Positions 1 to 8,558 of a stretch of 64,000 nt of DNA are shown here, piece after piece. How positions within the stretch are numbered: position 1 is the first letter of the stretch; each line of letters starts with the position of its first letter. The stretch covers positions 330,874 to 394,873 of the forward strand of contig VGGR01000001.1 in the NCBI GenBank assembly GCA_016868585.1. The letters are read 5' to 3'. Made by a program: the position numbers and the translations under genes. The notes under the pieces are model-generated. The model saw only the letters and a program-made list of their open reading frames with translations, was not told the DNA's origin and did no database searches. The DNA comes from Bacteroidota bacterium. Lineage in GTDB: Bacteria > Bacteroidota > Bacteroidia > Chitinophagales > Chitinophagaceae.

Positions 1-151
1 TCAGCAAGGCGTTACAATAAAGAAAATCGGATCGGAGGCGCGAAAGGACATCGAAGCATTTTTGCAAGAGAAAGTTTATTTGGAGCTTTTTGTAAAAGTG
101 AGACCCCGATGGCGAGACAATGAATTATTGTTGAACGAATACGGATATTAA
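1..151 (+). CDS. era: GTPase Era, C-terminal end (partial)
   Basis: Only the last 50 or so codons are present; the frame opens at base 2 and the gene starts before the window. The tail reads LELFVKVRPRWRDNELLL and ends NEYGY, which matches the end of the KH domain of Era, the GTPase that binds the 3' end of 16S rRNA during small-subunit maturation. The stop lies one base before the der ATG, so the two ribosome-assembly GTPases are probably co-transcribed. The ORF track omits it because it is short and lacks a start. Identification rests on the C-terminal motif alone. Confidence 0.85.
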   Translation, partial: QQGVTIKKIGSEARKDIEAFLQEKVYLELFVKVRPRWRDNELLLNEYGY

Positions 152-152
152 T

Positions 153-1466
153 ATGTCATTTACAGTTGCAATAGTCGGCAGACCTAATGTTGGAAAGAGC
201 ACCTTGTTTAATAGATTGTTAGAACAACGTAAAGCTATTGTCGATGACATCTCGGGAGTTACAAGAGATCGTCAGTACGGGGTAGCAGATTGGAATGGTA
301 AAAATTTTAATGTCATTGATACGGGTGGTTTTGTACACGGAAGTGAAGATGTTTTTGAGCGAGAAATTGCCAAACAAGTATTGGTAGCCCTGGAAGAAGC
401 TAATGTGATTTTATTGATGGTTGATGCGGCAACAGGCCGTACTGATCGAGATGACTCTATGGTTGGGTTACTGCGAAAAAGCACAAAACCCGTATTTGTA
501 GTGGTGAATAAAGTGGATGATAACGAGCGGCTATTGGAGGCTTCTGAGTTTTACTCCCTTGGATTGGAACCGGTATTTTTCATTGCCGCGGCAAGTGGAA
601 GTGGCACAGGAGAATTATTGGACGCAATTACTGCATTGATGCCAGTTGAGCTTTCCACCGGACAAACTGAAGAAAATAAGCTCCCCAAGATTGCTATTAT
701 CGGTCAGCCCAATACGGGGAAGTCCTCCCTTTTGAATGCATTGATAGGACAGGAGCGAACCATTGTAAGCAATATTGCAGGTACTACGCGTGATACGATC
801 CATACGCACTATAATTTATTTCAAAAGGAATTTGTGTTAATTGACACCGCAGGAATTCGCCGTAAGGCAAAGGTCCATGAGGACCTAGAGTTTTATGCTG
901 TGATCCGTGCAATCAAAGCAATGGATGAAGCGGATGTCTGTTTGCTACTATTGGATGCCGAAAAGGGCTTAACCGCACAGGACCTAAATATTTATAGTCT
1001 GGCAACAAAAAAAGGAAAGGGAATTGTGCTAGTGGTAAATAAGTGGGATTTAATGGTTAAGGGAACAAACACCGCTGTTCAAACCGAAAAAGAGCTTAGA
1101 AAAAGATTGGCTCCCTTTAACGATGTTCCTATTTTATTTGTATCTGCAGTAGAGAAGATTCGTATCCATAAAGCGATTGAAGCTGCGCTTCAAGTTTATG
1201 CCAGCCGACAGCAAAAGATCCCTACGTCTGAGTTGAATGAAAAAATGCTCAAAGCAATCGAGGCCTATCACCCCCCGGTTGTGAGAGGATATCCAATAAA
1301 GATTAAGTTTATCACCCAACTACCTACGGTTGTTCCCAGCTTTGCATTTTTCTGCAACTTTCCAGACGATATCAAAACTCCTTACAAAAATTATTTGGAG
1401 AACCAGTTACGCTCGCATTTTAATTTCACAGGCGTTCCCGTTCGGTTGTTTTTCAGAAAAAAGTAA
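153..1466 (+). CDS. der: Ribosome-assembly GTPase Der (EngA)
   Basis: Der is a double-GTPase protein needed for 50S subunit assembly. Two G domains are visible in tandem: the first P loop GRPNVGKST near residue 9 with DTGG and NKVD, the second GQPNTGKSS near residue 185 with DTAG and NKWD. A C-terminal KH-like domain follows and ends in the basic tail RLFFRKK. The length of 437 residues is normal. The ATG is one base after the era stop, so no separate promoter is needed. The second P loop has T where many homologues have V or A, which still fits GxxxxGKS. The gene converges with the TerC-type gene 30 bases downstream, and no hairpin terminator is evident between them. Confidence 0.97.
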   Translation: MSFTVAIVGRPNVGKSTLFNRLLEQRKAIVDDISGVTRDRQYGVADWNGKNFNVIDTGGFVHGSEDVFEREIAKQVLVALEEANVILLMVDAATGRTDRDDSMVGLLRKSTKPVFVVVNKVDDNERLLEASEFYSLGLEPVFFIAAASGSGTGELLDAITALMPVELSTGQTEENKLPKIAIIGQPNTGKSSLLNALIGQERTIVSNIAGTTRDTIHTHYNLFQKEFVLIDTAGIRRKAKVHEDLEFYAVIRAIKAMDEADVCLLLLDAEKGLTAQDLNIYSLATKKGKGIVLVVNKWDLMVKGTNTAVQTEKELRKRLAPFNDVPILFVSAVEKIRIHKAIEAALQVYASRQQKIPTSELNEKMLKAIEAYHPPVVRGYPIKIKFITQLPTVVPSFAFFCNFPDDIKTPYKNYLENQLRSHFNFTGVPVRLFFRKK

Positions 1467-1496
1467 ACAGCAGCCGGTTTCTTTCTGCCATTCACA

Positions 1497-2207
1497 TTAA
1501 CCAGCAGTAGGGTCCGTTTTTTTGGAGATCGTTTTCAGTTGAATCACGTCTACTATTAAGGCAAACGCCAATGAGAAATAAATGTATTCTTTGGGAATAT
1601 GAAACCCTAGCCCATCTGCAAGCAGGGCTACTCCGATCATTAGCAGAAAGCAAAGAGCTAAAATTTTAAATGAGGGATGTCGGCGTATGAAATCGCTGAT
1701 CGGTCCTGCTGCTATCATCATAATTGCAACGGCGGTAATTACGGCAGCATACATGACCCAAAGTTCCTGCACCATGCCTACGGCAGTTATGATAGAGTCT
1801 ACTGAAAAAACCAGATCTAAAACCACTATCTCGCCCAAAAGCTGTACAAATGTGGCCTTGACAGGGATGGAAGCCATTGGATTGGCTGCCACCTCGGTTT
1901 GATAATAGATTTCTTTTGTGCTTTTGTACAACAGAAATAGTCCGCCTGTAAGTAATATCAATCCTTTGCCGGTGAATGCCGTAGTGCCTATTGAGAATAG
2001 CGTTGTATCCAGCTTAAGAATCCAGGCAATGAATGCAAGTAGAAGCAAACGCATTAACATGGCCAGCGTAAGCCCCCAAAACTTCAATTTTTTTCGTTGC
2101 TGATCTGGGAGTCTGTCTGCTAATATGGATATAAATATGATATTATCAATTCCCAGGATTACCTCAAGGACAATCAAAGAAAGGAGCGGAATCAGGGCTT
2201 CTGCCAT
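1497..2207 (-). CDS. TerC family integral membrane protein
   Basis: This 236-residue protein is almost entirely membrane-spanning. The N-terminal signature EVILGIDNIIFISI and the later DLVFSVDSIITAVGM are the two acidic, pseudo-symmetric motifs of the TerC/YkoY family, whose members are linked to metal (Mn) export or metallation of secreted proteins. About seven hydrophobic segments can be counted. It stands alone on the minus strand, convergent with der. Family membership is clear. The substrate is not shown by the sequence, and tellurite resistance should not be assumed. The two plus-strand ORFs inside it are antisense shadows. Confidence 0.9.
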   Translation of the reverse strand: MAEALIPLLSLIVLEVILGIDNIIFISILADRLPDQQRKKLKFWGLTLAMLMRLLLLAFIAWILKLDTTLFSIGTTAFTGKGLILLTGGLFLLYKSTKEIYYQTEVAANPMASIPVKATFVQLLGEIVVLDLVFSVDSIITAVGMVQELWVMYAAVITAVAIMMIAAGPISDFIRRHPSFKILALCFLLMIGVALLADGLGFHIPKEYIYFSLAFALIVDVIQLKTISKKTDPTAG

Positions 2208-2264
2208 AGATATGAAATTTCAACAAAACTATTACTTTGCTATAGTTGATGACCAAACTGAAAT

Positions 2265-2297
2265 AAAAAAGCCTCACAGCAAGGTTGTAAGGCTTTG
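2265..2297 (-). terminator. Rho-independent terminator of tRNA-Glu
   Basis: Read on the minus strand, AAAGCCT and AGGCTTT form a stem directly after the tRNA, followed by a T run (TTTTTTATTT). The loop is long (about 15 bases) and may form a smaller internal stem. Confidence 0.75.
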
Positions 2298-2369
2298 TAG
2301 CCCGTACGGGATTCGAACCCGTATCACCACCGTGAAAGGGTGGTGTCCTAGCCCTTAGACGAACGGGCC
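2298..2369 (-). tRNA. tRNA-Glu (TTC)
   Basis: The minus strand folds as a full cloverleaf. The acceptor GGCCCGT pairs with ACGGGCT, with one G-T pair at the end. The anticodon loop CTTTCAC gives TTC, and the T loop is GTTCGAATC. The discriminator is A and no CCA is encoded. It has its own promoter and terminator. Confidence 0.95.
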
Positions 2370-2382
2370 GTTTTGGGAGCGG

Positions 2383-2414
2383 CAAAGATAGGGTGCTACT
2401 GTTAGCCAACCAAA
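2383..2414 (-). promoter_or_regulatory. Promoter of tRNA-Glu
   Basis: On the minus strand TTTG, 20 bases, TATCTTTG matches the Bacteroidetes housekeeping consensus (TTTG-N19-21-TAnnTTTG). It ends 13 bases before the first base of the tRNA. Confidence 0.8.
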
Positions 2415-2430
2415 TCTCGCCTCCTTGCTT

Positions 2431-2438
2431 TACCTTTG
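2431..2438 (+). promoter_or_regulatory. Probable -7 element for gapA-pgk
   Basis: TACCTTTG matches TAnnTTTG and lies 18 bases before the gapA ATG. No good TTTG is found at the expected upstream distance, so this is only the -7 half. It sits back to back with the tRNA-Glu promoter. Confidence 0.5.
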
Positions 2439-2456
2439 CATCCTTAAAATTTATGT

Positions 2457-3467
2457 ATGGCATCTGTTAAGGTAGCAATCAATGGTTTTGGAAGAATTGG
2501 AAGGTTGGTATACCGGAAAATTTACAACATGGAGGGCATTGATGTAATTGCTATAAACGACTTAACCAGCCCAAAGGTTTTAGCTCATTTATTGAAGTAT
2601 GACAGCGCACAAGGCCGTTTTGATGCCGAAGTAAAGGCCAATGAAGATTCAATCATCGTGAATAATGATGTATTGAAAATATATGCTCAAAAGGATCCCG
2701 CACAAATTCCATGGGCTGCACATGAAGTGGATGTGGTATTGGAGTGTACAGGGTTTTTTACTGATAAGGAGAAAGCAGAAGCACATTTGCGTGCCGGCGC
2801 AAAAAGAGTGGTGATCTCCGCTCCTGCTACTGGGGATTTAAAGACAGTCGTTTTTAATGTCAATCATCAGATATTGGATGGTACGGAAACTGTGATCTCC
2901 TGTGCCTCTTGCACCACCAATTGTTTGGCTCCCATGGCAAAAGTGTTGGACCAGCAATATGGTATTGCAGTGGGCCATATGACTACCATTCATGCGTATA
3001 CGAATGATCAAAATACGTTGGATGCTCCACATCCCAAAGGGGATTTGCGTAGGGCAAGAGCTGCTGCCGGAAACATCGTCCCCAACAGTACGGGAGCTGC
3101 GAAAGCAATCGGATTGGTATTGCCTCAATTGAAAGGTAAATTGGATGGGGGTGCTCAACGTGTTCCTACTATTACCGGCTCACTCACAGAGCTAATTTCA
3201 ATCTTGAACAAAAAAGTTACCGTTGAGGAAGTAAATGCTGCCATGAAAGCGGCCGCTAATGATTCCTTTGGTTATACGGAGGACGAAATTGTTAGTACTG
3301 ACATTGTCGGTATTAGCTATGGCTCACTCTTTGATGCTACTCAAACTAAAGTCATAACCGTTGGAGACCACCAGTTAGTTAAAACGGTAAGTTGGTATGA
3401 TAATGAGATGAGTTATGTAAGTCAACTGGTTCGAACAGTAAATTACTTTGCAAAATTAATTCGATAA
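2457..3467 (+). CDS. gapA: Glyceraldehyde-3-phosphate dehydrogenase, type I
   Basis: Catalyses oxidative phosphorylation of glyceraldehyde 3-phosphate to 1,3-bisphosphoglycerate with NAD(P)+ in cytosolic glycolysis. The Rossmann motif INGFGRIGR is at residues 8-16. The catalytic cysteine is in ASCTTNC near residue 152, and the C-terminal WYDNEMSY signature is present. The 336-residue length is standard. The start is preceded by an out-of-frame ATG four bases upstream; only the chosen ATG gives the conserved N-terminus. Its stop overlaps the pgk start by one base (TAATG), so translation of the two consecutive glycolytic enzymes is probably coupled. Confidence 0.97.
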   Translation: MASVKVAINGFGRIGRLVYRKIYNMEGIDVIAINDLTSPKVLAHLLKYDSAQGRFDAEVKANEDSIIVNNDVLKIYAQKDPAQIPWAAHEVDVVLECTGFFTDKEKAEAHLRAGAKRVVISAPATGDLKTVVFNVNHQILDGTETVISCASCTTNCLAPMAKVLDQQYGIAVGHMTTIHAYTNDQNTLDAPHPKGDLRRARAAAGNIVPNSTGAAKAIGLVLPQLKGKLDGGAQRVPTITGSLTELISILNKKVTVEEVNAAMKAAANDSFGYTEDEIVSTDIVGISYGSLFDATQTKVITVGDHQLVKTVSWYDNEMSYVSQLVRTVNYFAKLIR

Positions 3468-4669
3468 TGCAAGGTGCGTTTGCGTCCTTTTCTTTCGATA
3501 ATCAAAAAGCATTGGTGCGGGTAGACTTTAATGTTCCGCTTGATGCACAACAGCAAATTACTGACGATACACGAATTTGTGCTGCCTTGCCAACGATCCG
3601 ACAAATTTTATCTCAAGGCGGATCTGTTGTTTTAATGAGTCATCTGGGCAGACCTAAAGAAGGCCCCACTGATAAATTCTCATTAAGACATTTGGTGGCG
3701 CGTTTGCAGCAATTACTTCCTAGTACCCCAATCAAATTTGCACCTGACTGTGTTGGAGAAGCGGCCAGAAAACTATCTGCGGCCTTATTGCCTGGTGAAG
3801 TACTCTTGTTAGAGAATCTTCGGTTTCATAAAGAGGAGGAAAGGGGTGATGTTGCCTTTGCAAAGCAATTGGCCCAATTAGGAACGGTTTGGGTAAACGA
3901 TGCATTTGGTACCGCTCACCGAGCGCATGCATCTACTGCAATTATTGCTCAATTCTTTTCTCCCCAGCAACGAGTGTTTGGGTTATTGATGGAGGCCGAA
4001 GTTGCGAGTGCCACACGCGTATTGCACGAGTCTACTAAGCCATTTGTGGCTATCATTGGAGGGGCTAAGGTTAGCGATAAAATACTGATCATTGAAAATT
4101 TATTGGAACCTGCCACGGATATTATTATTGGTGGCGGCATGGCTTACACTTTTTGGAAAGCACAGGGAAAAATGATAGGTAATTCGCTTTGCGAAGAGGA
4201 TCGGTTGATGCTGGCTGCTGAACTGTTGAATAAGGCTGCCTCAAAAGGCGTTACTATTCATTTGCCTGTGGATAGTACCATTGCGGATAAATTTGCAGCA
4301 GATGCTACTATCACTAATTGTGAAAGTTTTACTATTCCAGCCGGTTGGATGGGTTTGGATATCGGCCAAAAAGCGAGAGCGGATTTTGATTCGGTTATAT
4401 CATCCGCCCATACCATACTATGGAACGGCCCAATGGGGGTTTTTGAAATGAAGCCGTTTCAGGCGGGTACTTTGGCTATAGCGGCATCCATTGCCCGTGC
4501 AACTGAAAAAGGGGCATTTTCATTGGTGGGTGGCGGTGACTCAGTAGCTGCGGTCAATCAATTTGGATTCGCTAACCAAGTGAGCTATGTTTCAACTGGG
4601 GGAGGCGCACTCCTGGAATATTTCGAAGGTAAAATGCTGCCTGGAATTGCAGCTGTCCGGCAATCCTGA
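3467..4669 (+). CDS. pgk: Phosphoglycerate kinase
   Basis: Transfers the acyl phosphate of 1,3-bisphosphoglycerate to ADP, the step that follows GapA. Visible signatures are RVDFNVPLD near residue 18, SHLGRPK near residue 58 (substrate-binding arginine), the hinge region around IIGGAKVSDK, and the nucleotide-binding GGGDSVAAV near the C-terminus. The length of 400 residues is normal for bacterial Pgk. It starts inside the gapA stop codon (TAATG). No clear terminator hairpin follows before the lemA leader. Confidence 0.97.
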   Translation: MQGAFASFSFDNQKALVRVDFNVPLDAQQQITDDTRICAALPTIRQILSQGGSVVLMSHLGRPKEGPTDKFSLRHLVARLQQLLPSTPIKFAPDCVGEAARKLSAALLPGEVLLLENLRFHKEEERGDVAFAKQLAQLGTVWVNDAFGTAHRAHASTAIIAQFFSPQQRVFGLLMEAEVASATRVLHESTKPFVAIIGGAKVSDKILIIENLLEPATDIIIGGGMAYTFWKAQGKMIGNSLCEEDRLMLAAELLNKAASKGVTIHLPVDSTIADKFAADATITNCESFTIPAGWMGLDIGQKARADFDSVISSAHTILWNGPMGVFEMKPFQAGTLAIAASIARATEKGAFSLVGGGDSVAAVNQFGFANQVSYVSTGGGALLEYFEGKMLPGIAAVRQS

Positions 4670-4724
4670 TCAAAGTTTGACAGACCATCTTTTTGTAAAC
4701 TTATCGTATACTTTTCTTTTACAC

Positions 4725-4732
4725 TAAATTTG
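4725..4732 (+). promoter_or_regulatory. Possible -7 element for the lemA cluster
   Basis: TAAATTTG matches TAnnTTTG and lies 19 bases before the lemA ATG in an AT-rich gap. I do not see a matching TTTG at 19-21 bases upstream, so confidence is limited. Confidence 0.4.
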
Positions 4733-4751
4733 TGGTATAAATAAAATAAAT

Positions 4752-5342
4752 ATGAAAGGAACTACGCTTGTCCTCTTAATTATCGGGGGTTTGTTTTTGA
4801 TCTTTGGTTTTTGGGGGTGCAATACCTACAATGGATTTGTTTCAGGTGATCAGGGGGTGAAAAAAGCTTGGAGCAATGTCGAAACAAATTATCAGCGTCG
4901 CAGTGATTTGTATGGAAGCGTTATTAAAACAGTAGAGGCCTCTGCTAATTTTGAAAAATCAACCTTACAATCAGTGGTAGATGCTCGGGCTGCTGCCACA
5001 CAGGTTAAAATTGACGTCAACGATCCCGCTTCATTACAAGCTTACCAACAAGCACAAGCAAATTTGCAAGGTTCGTTCAGTCGCCTGGTCGCAACCTTTG
5101 AACAGTATCCTGACTTAAAGACCACTCAAGCATTTCAAGATTTTCAAACACAAATTGAAGGAACTGAAAATCGTATCAATGTAGCACGTCAGGATTACAA
5201 CAAAGCTGTTGAATATTTTAATCTGCGCGTGAAGCGTTTCCCTGGAAATATCATGGCAGGGCTATTTAATTTTACTGATAAGCCTTATTACGAAGCGGAC
5301 AAAGGTTCAGAGAAAGCACCCGACATTAATTTCAATAGTTAG
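4752..5342 (+). CDS. lemA: LemA family membrane protein
   Basis: LemA proteins are single-span membrane proteins with a coiled-coil, largely extracytoplasmic domain of unsettled function. An N-terminal hydrophobic helix (residues about 4-24) is followed directly by the family signature CNTYNGFVSGDQGVKKAWSN and a long helical region with YQRRSDL and VDARAAATQ. The length of 196 residues is typical. It is followed four bases later by the first of two TPM-domain genes, a pairing seen in many bacteria and suggestive of a shared envelope role. It may belong to an operon running to truA. The family call is secure; the biochemical function is not. Confidence 0.92.
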   Translation: MKGTTLVLLIIGGLFLIFGFWGCNTYNGFVSGDQGVKKAWSNVETNYQRRSDLYGSVIKTVEASANFEKSTLQSVVDARAAATQVKIDVNDPASLQAYQQAQANLQGSFSRLVATFEQYPDLKTTQAFQDFQTQIEGTENRINVARQDYNKAVEYFNLRVKRFPGNIMAGLFNFTDKPYYEADKGSEKAPDINFNS

Positions 5343-5346
5343 TAGT

Positions 5347-5808
5347 TTGTTTTCACTTTTTAATAAAAAAGCTGCTCATTTTTTTTCCGATCAGGATCGC
5401 ATGGCTATCCATGGTGCTATTGTCGTGGCCGAGCAAAAAACCAGTGGCGAAGTCTGCGTATACGTTGAAAGTAAATGCCGCTACATCAATGCTGCCGATC
5501 GTGCCGCCGAATTATTTCTCCAATTGGAAATGCATAAGACAGCTGCTAGAAATGGAGTTTTGTTTTATTTGGCAATCAAGGATCGTCAAGTAGCGGTTTG
5601 GGGCGACCAAGGTATTCATGAAAAACTGGGAACTGCATTTTGGCAGCTCCAGGTTGATAGGATTATTTCTGCATTTCAAGCGCAAGACCCTACGCCTGGC
5701 ATCTGTTCAGGTATCCAAGAAATCGGCACTGCATTGCACACCCATTTCCCATACGGGGGGGATAAAGACAAGAACGAATTATCAGACGAACTTTTTTTTG
5801 GTCGATGA
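5347..5808 (+). CDS. TPM domain protein, short form without signal peptide
   Basis: The 153 residues carry a TPM (TLP18.3/Psb32/MOLO-1) fold: the opening ISGAIVVAEQKTSGEV-like block is present as IHGAIVVAEQKTSGEVCVYV, followed by NGVLFYLAIKDRQVAVWGD and a terminal LPYGGDKD-like stretch. Unlike the next gene it has no obvious signal peptide or membrane span, so it may be cytosolic. The start is a TTG four bases after the lemA stop; an ATG at 5401 would remove conserved residues. Its stop overlaps the next start as ATGA. Function unknown; TPM domains have been linked to membrane-protein quality control and, in one plant protein, to phosphatase activity. Confidence 0.8.
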   Translation: MFSLFNKKAAHFFSDQDRMAIHGAIVVAEQKTSGEVCVYVESKCRYINAADRAAELFLQLEMHKTAARNGVLFYLAIKDRQVAVWGDQGIHEKLGTAFWQLQVDRIISAFQAQDPTPGICSGIQEIGTALHTHFPYGGDKDKNELSDELFFGR

Positions 5809-6599
5809 AAATAGCGGGCTACCTTATATTATTCTGCTTTTTAATTGCAACAGTCGCTGACGCACAAATAGAAAAGAGTTTACCGGCAAGACCCAATCCA
5901 GCAAGACTGTACAATGATCTTACAAAATCGGCTACGTTCTTGACAAAGCCACAGGCTGATTTTCTCGAAAGAACATTGGTTTCTTTTGATGATAGTACCT
6001 CTACTCAAATTGCCATTGTGGTAGTGGAAAGCTTGGAGGGTTATTCGGCAAATGAATATGCCACTGCTTTAGGAAGAAAATGGGGAATAGGGAGGCAGGC
6101 TTTTAATAATGGAGTGGTGGTGTTGATTTCTACCGGGGGTAGAGATGCTAACCGAGACGCTTATATTGCAATAGGCTATGGTCTTGAAGGTGCCATACCT
6201 GATGTTACAGCCGATGCCATACTTGAGAAAGAATTAATTCCTTCGTTAAAAGAAGGAAATTATTTTTTAGGTTTTAAAAGGGCAATCGATGCATTAATAA
6301 AAGCATCGGCAGGCGAGTACAAGCTAGAAAGAAGAAAAAGAAAGTCGCCCAAAGTAGGGGTCCCTTCAATAGTTCTTGTGATCCTCTTGATATTAATTTC
6401 AATGTTATCATCACGTGGAGGAGGCACCATGATTAACCGTCGTGGTCACCGCGGCTGGACCGGGGTCCCCTGGCTGGGAGGTGGTTTTAGCGGAGGCAGT
6501 GGCTGGGGTGGCGGCTCAGGTGGAGGGTTTGGAGGAGGTGGTTTTGGTGGTTTTGGCGGGGGAAGTTTTGGAGGAGGCGGTGCCGGAGGGAAGTGGTAG
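5805..6599 (+). CDS. TPM domain protein, YgcG type, secreted/membrane-anchored
   Basis: The protein has a signal peptide (residues 1-20, ending ADA), a TPM domain of about 130 residues with STQIAIVVVESLEGY, GRKWGIGRQAFNNGVVVLIS and AIGYGLEGAIPD, then a transmembrane helix (SIVLVILLILISML) and a C-terminal tail composed almost wholly of glycine, phenylalanine, serine and tryptophan. That order is typical of YgcG-like proteins encoded next to LemA. The start overlaps the previous stop by four bases (ATGA), so expression is probably coupled. The Gly-rich tail is a low-complexity region that may mediate envelope contacts. Function is not established. Confidence 0.88.
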   Translation: MKIAGYLILFCFLIATVADAQIEKSLPARPNPARLYNDLTKSATFLTKPQADFLERTLVSFDDSTSTQIAIVVVESLEGYSANEYATALGRKWGIGRQAFNNGVVVLISTGGRDANRDAYIAIGYGLEGAIPDVTADAILEKELIPSLKEGNYFLGFKRAIDALIKASAGEYKLERRKRKSPKVGVPSIVLVILLILISMLSSRGGGTMINRRGHRGWTGVPWLGGGFSGGSGWGGGSGGGFGGGGFGGFGGGSFGGGGAGGKW

Positions 6600-6640
6600 C
6601 TTTTAATGGTTATTTTTAGGTGCTAAAACCAAAAAACTTC

Positions 6641-7603
6641 ATGAGATTTTTCCTTCTTGTTCTTTTACTATTTTTTTCAACGTATTTCTTGAGCGCACAA
6701 CGGTTAAATTTTGTATACATACAGTCGGAACCTGCTCAGTTTTTTTCAGTTATAATCAAAGCAGACACAATCAGCTCATCAAAGTCAGGTTATTTGATCT
6801 TGTCCAAATTGACCGACACGGCTTATCAGATTACAATTAGTTTTCCGGGGCAAAATTGGCCTGCGCAATATTTTACATTGGACGTATTTCAATCAGACAG
6901 GGGATATCTACTTAAGGATTATGGCGAAAAGGGGTGGGGATTATTGGACTGGAGAAGTTTGCTGGTGCAATATGGAAAAAGGAGTAATCCGATAGCAAAT
7001 ACCCAGGGCAAATCCACAGCAGCGTCGGATGAATTCTCAGACCTTCTTGCCATGGCCTCGGGCGATGCAACCTTGCGCGCCAGAGAAGAACCTCAGCAAT
7101 CAGGGGTAGTATCCACACAGCCAGCTGCCATAAAGGTATTGCCCGATTCCAGTCAACAAGCTGGCATTCTTATAGAGCAGCCTGTTAAGGACTCTGCTTT
7201 CCAAAATTCAGCAGCCTTAATAGAAAAAACAGCTGCAACGGCAATGCAAGCAGCGCATCCGGAAAAAGACACTACAGCTGTATTGTATACATCCCCGGTT
7301 ATAACAAATCCAAGATGTTCGGTTATTGCCACTCCCCAACAACTGAATCAGTTATTGGCTACTATGAATTCGTTGACAGTTGACATTAAGCGAGTGCTGT
7401 TGATTAGCAAATCGCTTCAAAAATTTTGTCTGACCGTATCTCAGGTTGCCGTATTAATTGAAAAATTTGACACAGACGAAGGACGATATGACTTTTTATT
7501 GGAGGCCTGGTTATACGTGAGCGATCGTTCGCGTTTTACTGATCTTTTTTCCGGTTTTAAAAACCCTGAGTTTGTAATTCGGCTCAAAGAGATGCTTCAA
7601 TAA
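6641..7603 (+). CDS. DUF4476 domain protein with signal peptide
   Basis: The ORF track opens at a GTG (6620), but the ATG seven codons later begins a clean signal peptide, MRFFLLVLLLFFSTYFLSAQ, and is preferred. Mature residues up to about 100 form a beta-rich region. Residues about 100-220 are a low-complexity linker rich in A, T, Q and K. The last 85 residues match the DUF4476 pattern: a NQLLATMNSL opening, the FDTDEGRYDFLLEAW core and a final SGFKNPEFVIRLKEML. DUF4476 proteins are typical of Bacteroidota and have no known function. The stop overlaps the truA start by one base (TAATG), tying an exported protein to a tRNA-modifying enzyme in one transcript. Confidence 0.75.
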   Translation: MRFFLLVLLLFFSTYFLSAQRLNFVYIQSEPAQFFSVIIKADTISSSKSGYLILSKLTDTAYQITISFPGQNWPAQYFTLDVFQSDRGYLLKDYGEKGWGLLDWRSLLVQYGKRSNPIANTQGKSTAASDEFSDLLAMASGDATLRAREEPQQSGVVSTQPAAIKVLPDSSQQAGILIEQPVKDSAFQNSAALIEKTAATAMQAAHPEKDTTAVLYTSPVITNPRCSVIATPQQLNQLLATMNSLTVDIKRVLLISKSLQKFCLTVSQVAVLIEKFDTDEGRYDFLLEAWLYVSDRSRFTDLFSGFKNPEFVIRLKEMLQ

Positions 7604-8346
7604 TGCCTAGATATTTTTTAGAAGTAGCGTACAAAGGAACTCCATACAGTGGTTTGCAGTCGCAGGAAAACGCATGGACCGTGCAAGCAGCAATTGAAAA
7701 AGCCTTTGCCACCTTGCAACGTGTACAGGTTAACATGACCGGTTCGTCCAGAACAGATGCAGGAGTTCATGCCTTGCAAAATTTTTTTCATTTTGATACT
7801 GATGAATTGATCCATTCTCAGTTTATCTATAAGATGAACGCCATTCTCCCTCCTTCAATTATTGTGAAATCCCTGCAAGAAGTCAACGCAGATGCACATT
7901 GTCGTTTTGATGCCTCGTATCGACATTACCAGTATTACCTATATTTTACAAAGGATCCTTTCATGGAGGACAGGGCTTGGTTTTATCCTTACCCGCTGAA
8001 TAGAGACTTGTTAAACCAAGCCGCAGCTATTTTGTTAGCCGTCAGCGATTTTACCAGTTTTTCAAAACGTAACACACAGGTAAAGACATTTACCTGTCAG
8101 TTAACTGAAAGTAAGTGGATAGAAGAACAAGGTTGTCTGGTCTATTCAGTCAAGGGCAATCGTTTTTTAAGGGGGATGGTAAGGGCACTTGTTTCCACTA
8201 TGACACTTGTTGGAAGCGAGAAAGTAAGTATAGACCAATTCAAAGAGATTATCGCTGCAAAGGATTGCACCAGAGCTAGTTTTGTGGCTCCCGCACATGG
8301 GCTTTTTCTCGTTAAGGTGGGATTGTTGCCTTTTAAAACCCAATAG
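7603..8346 (+). CDS. truA: tRNA pseudouridine(38-40) synthase TruA
   Basis: TruA isomerises uridines 38-40 of the tRNA anticodon arm. The catalytic aspartate lies in SSRTDAGVHA near residue 51; the N-terminal EVAYKGTPYSGLQSQ and the later KGNRFLRGMVRAL blocks are characteristic. The length of 247 residues is standard. It starts within the stop of the DUF4476 gene (TAATG). No hairpin terminator is obvious between it and the rRNA promoters that begin about 55 bases downstream. Confidence 0.96.
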   Translation: MPRYFLEVAYKGTPYSGLQSQENAWTVQAAIEKAFATLQRVQVNMTGSSRTDAGVHALQNFFHFDTDELIHSQFIYKMNAILPPSIIVKSLQEVNADAHCRFDASYRHYQYYLYFTKDPFMEDRAWFYPYPLNRDLLNQAAAILLAVSDFTSFSKRNTQVKTFTCQLTESKWIEEQGCLVYSVKGNRFLRGMVRALVSTMTLVGSEKVSIDQFKEIIAAKDCTRASFVAPAHGLFLVKVGLLPFKTQ

Positions 8347-8401
8347 GGGACTGTGTTCTGTTGATAATCAATATTTTTTCAGATTTTTTTTTACCCAAAT
8401 G

Positions 8402-8432
8402 TTCGCCAGTAACGCCAATTGCTCTATCTTTG
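8402..8432 (+). promoter_or_regulatory. rRNA operon promoter P1 (upstream)
   Basis: TTCG, 19 bases, TATCTTTG. The -7 element is a perfect TAnnTTTG and the upstream element differs from TTTG at one base. It lies about 310 bases before mature 16S. Confidence 0.65.
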
Positions 8433-8527
8433 CCGTTCGCTTTGAAAAAACGGGAACAGATCTTTAGAAAACAATTGATTTTCAAGCTAAATGATTCAGT
8501 TTTTGTTGGAAAATAAATACTGAAAAA

Positions 8528-8558
8528 TTTGGTAGACATAAATGGACGCTTACCTTCG
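8528..8558 (+). promoter_or_regulatory. rRNA operon promoter P2 (proximal)
   Basis: TTTG, 19 bases, TACCTTCG. The -33 element and spacing are perfect and the -7 has one T-to-C change, the same TACCTTCG variant as the rpsT promoter. Transcription would begin near 8562, leaving a leader of about 180 bases before 16S. Confidence 0.75.

Noticed and set aside
2125-2463. ORFs on both strands around tRNA-Glu
   Set aside because: They read through the tRNA, its promoter and terminator.
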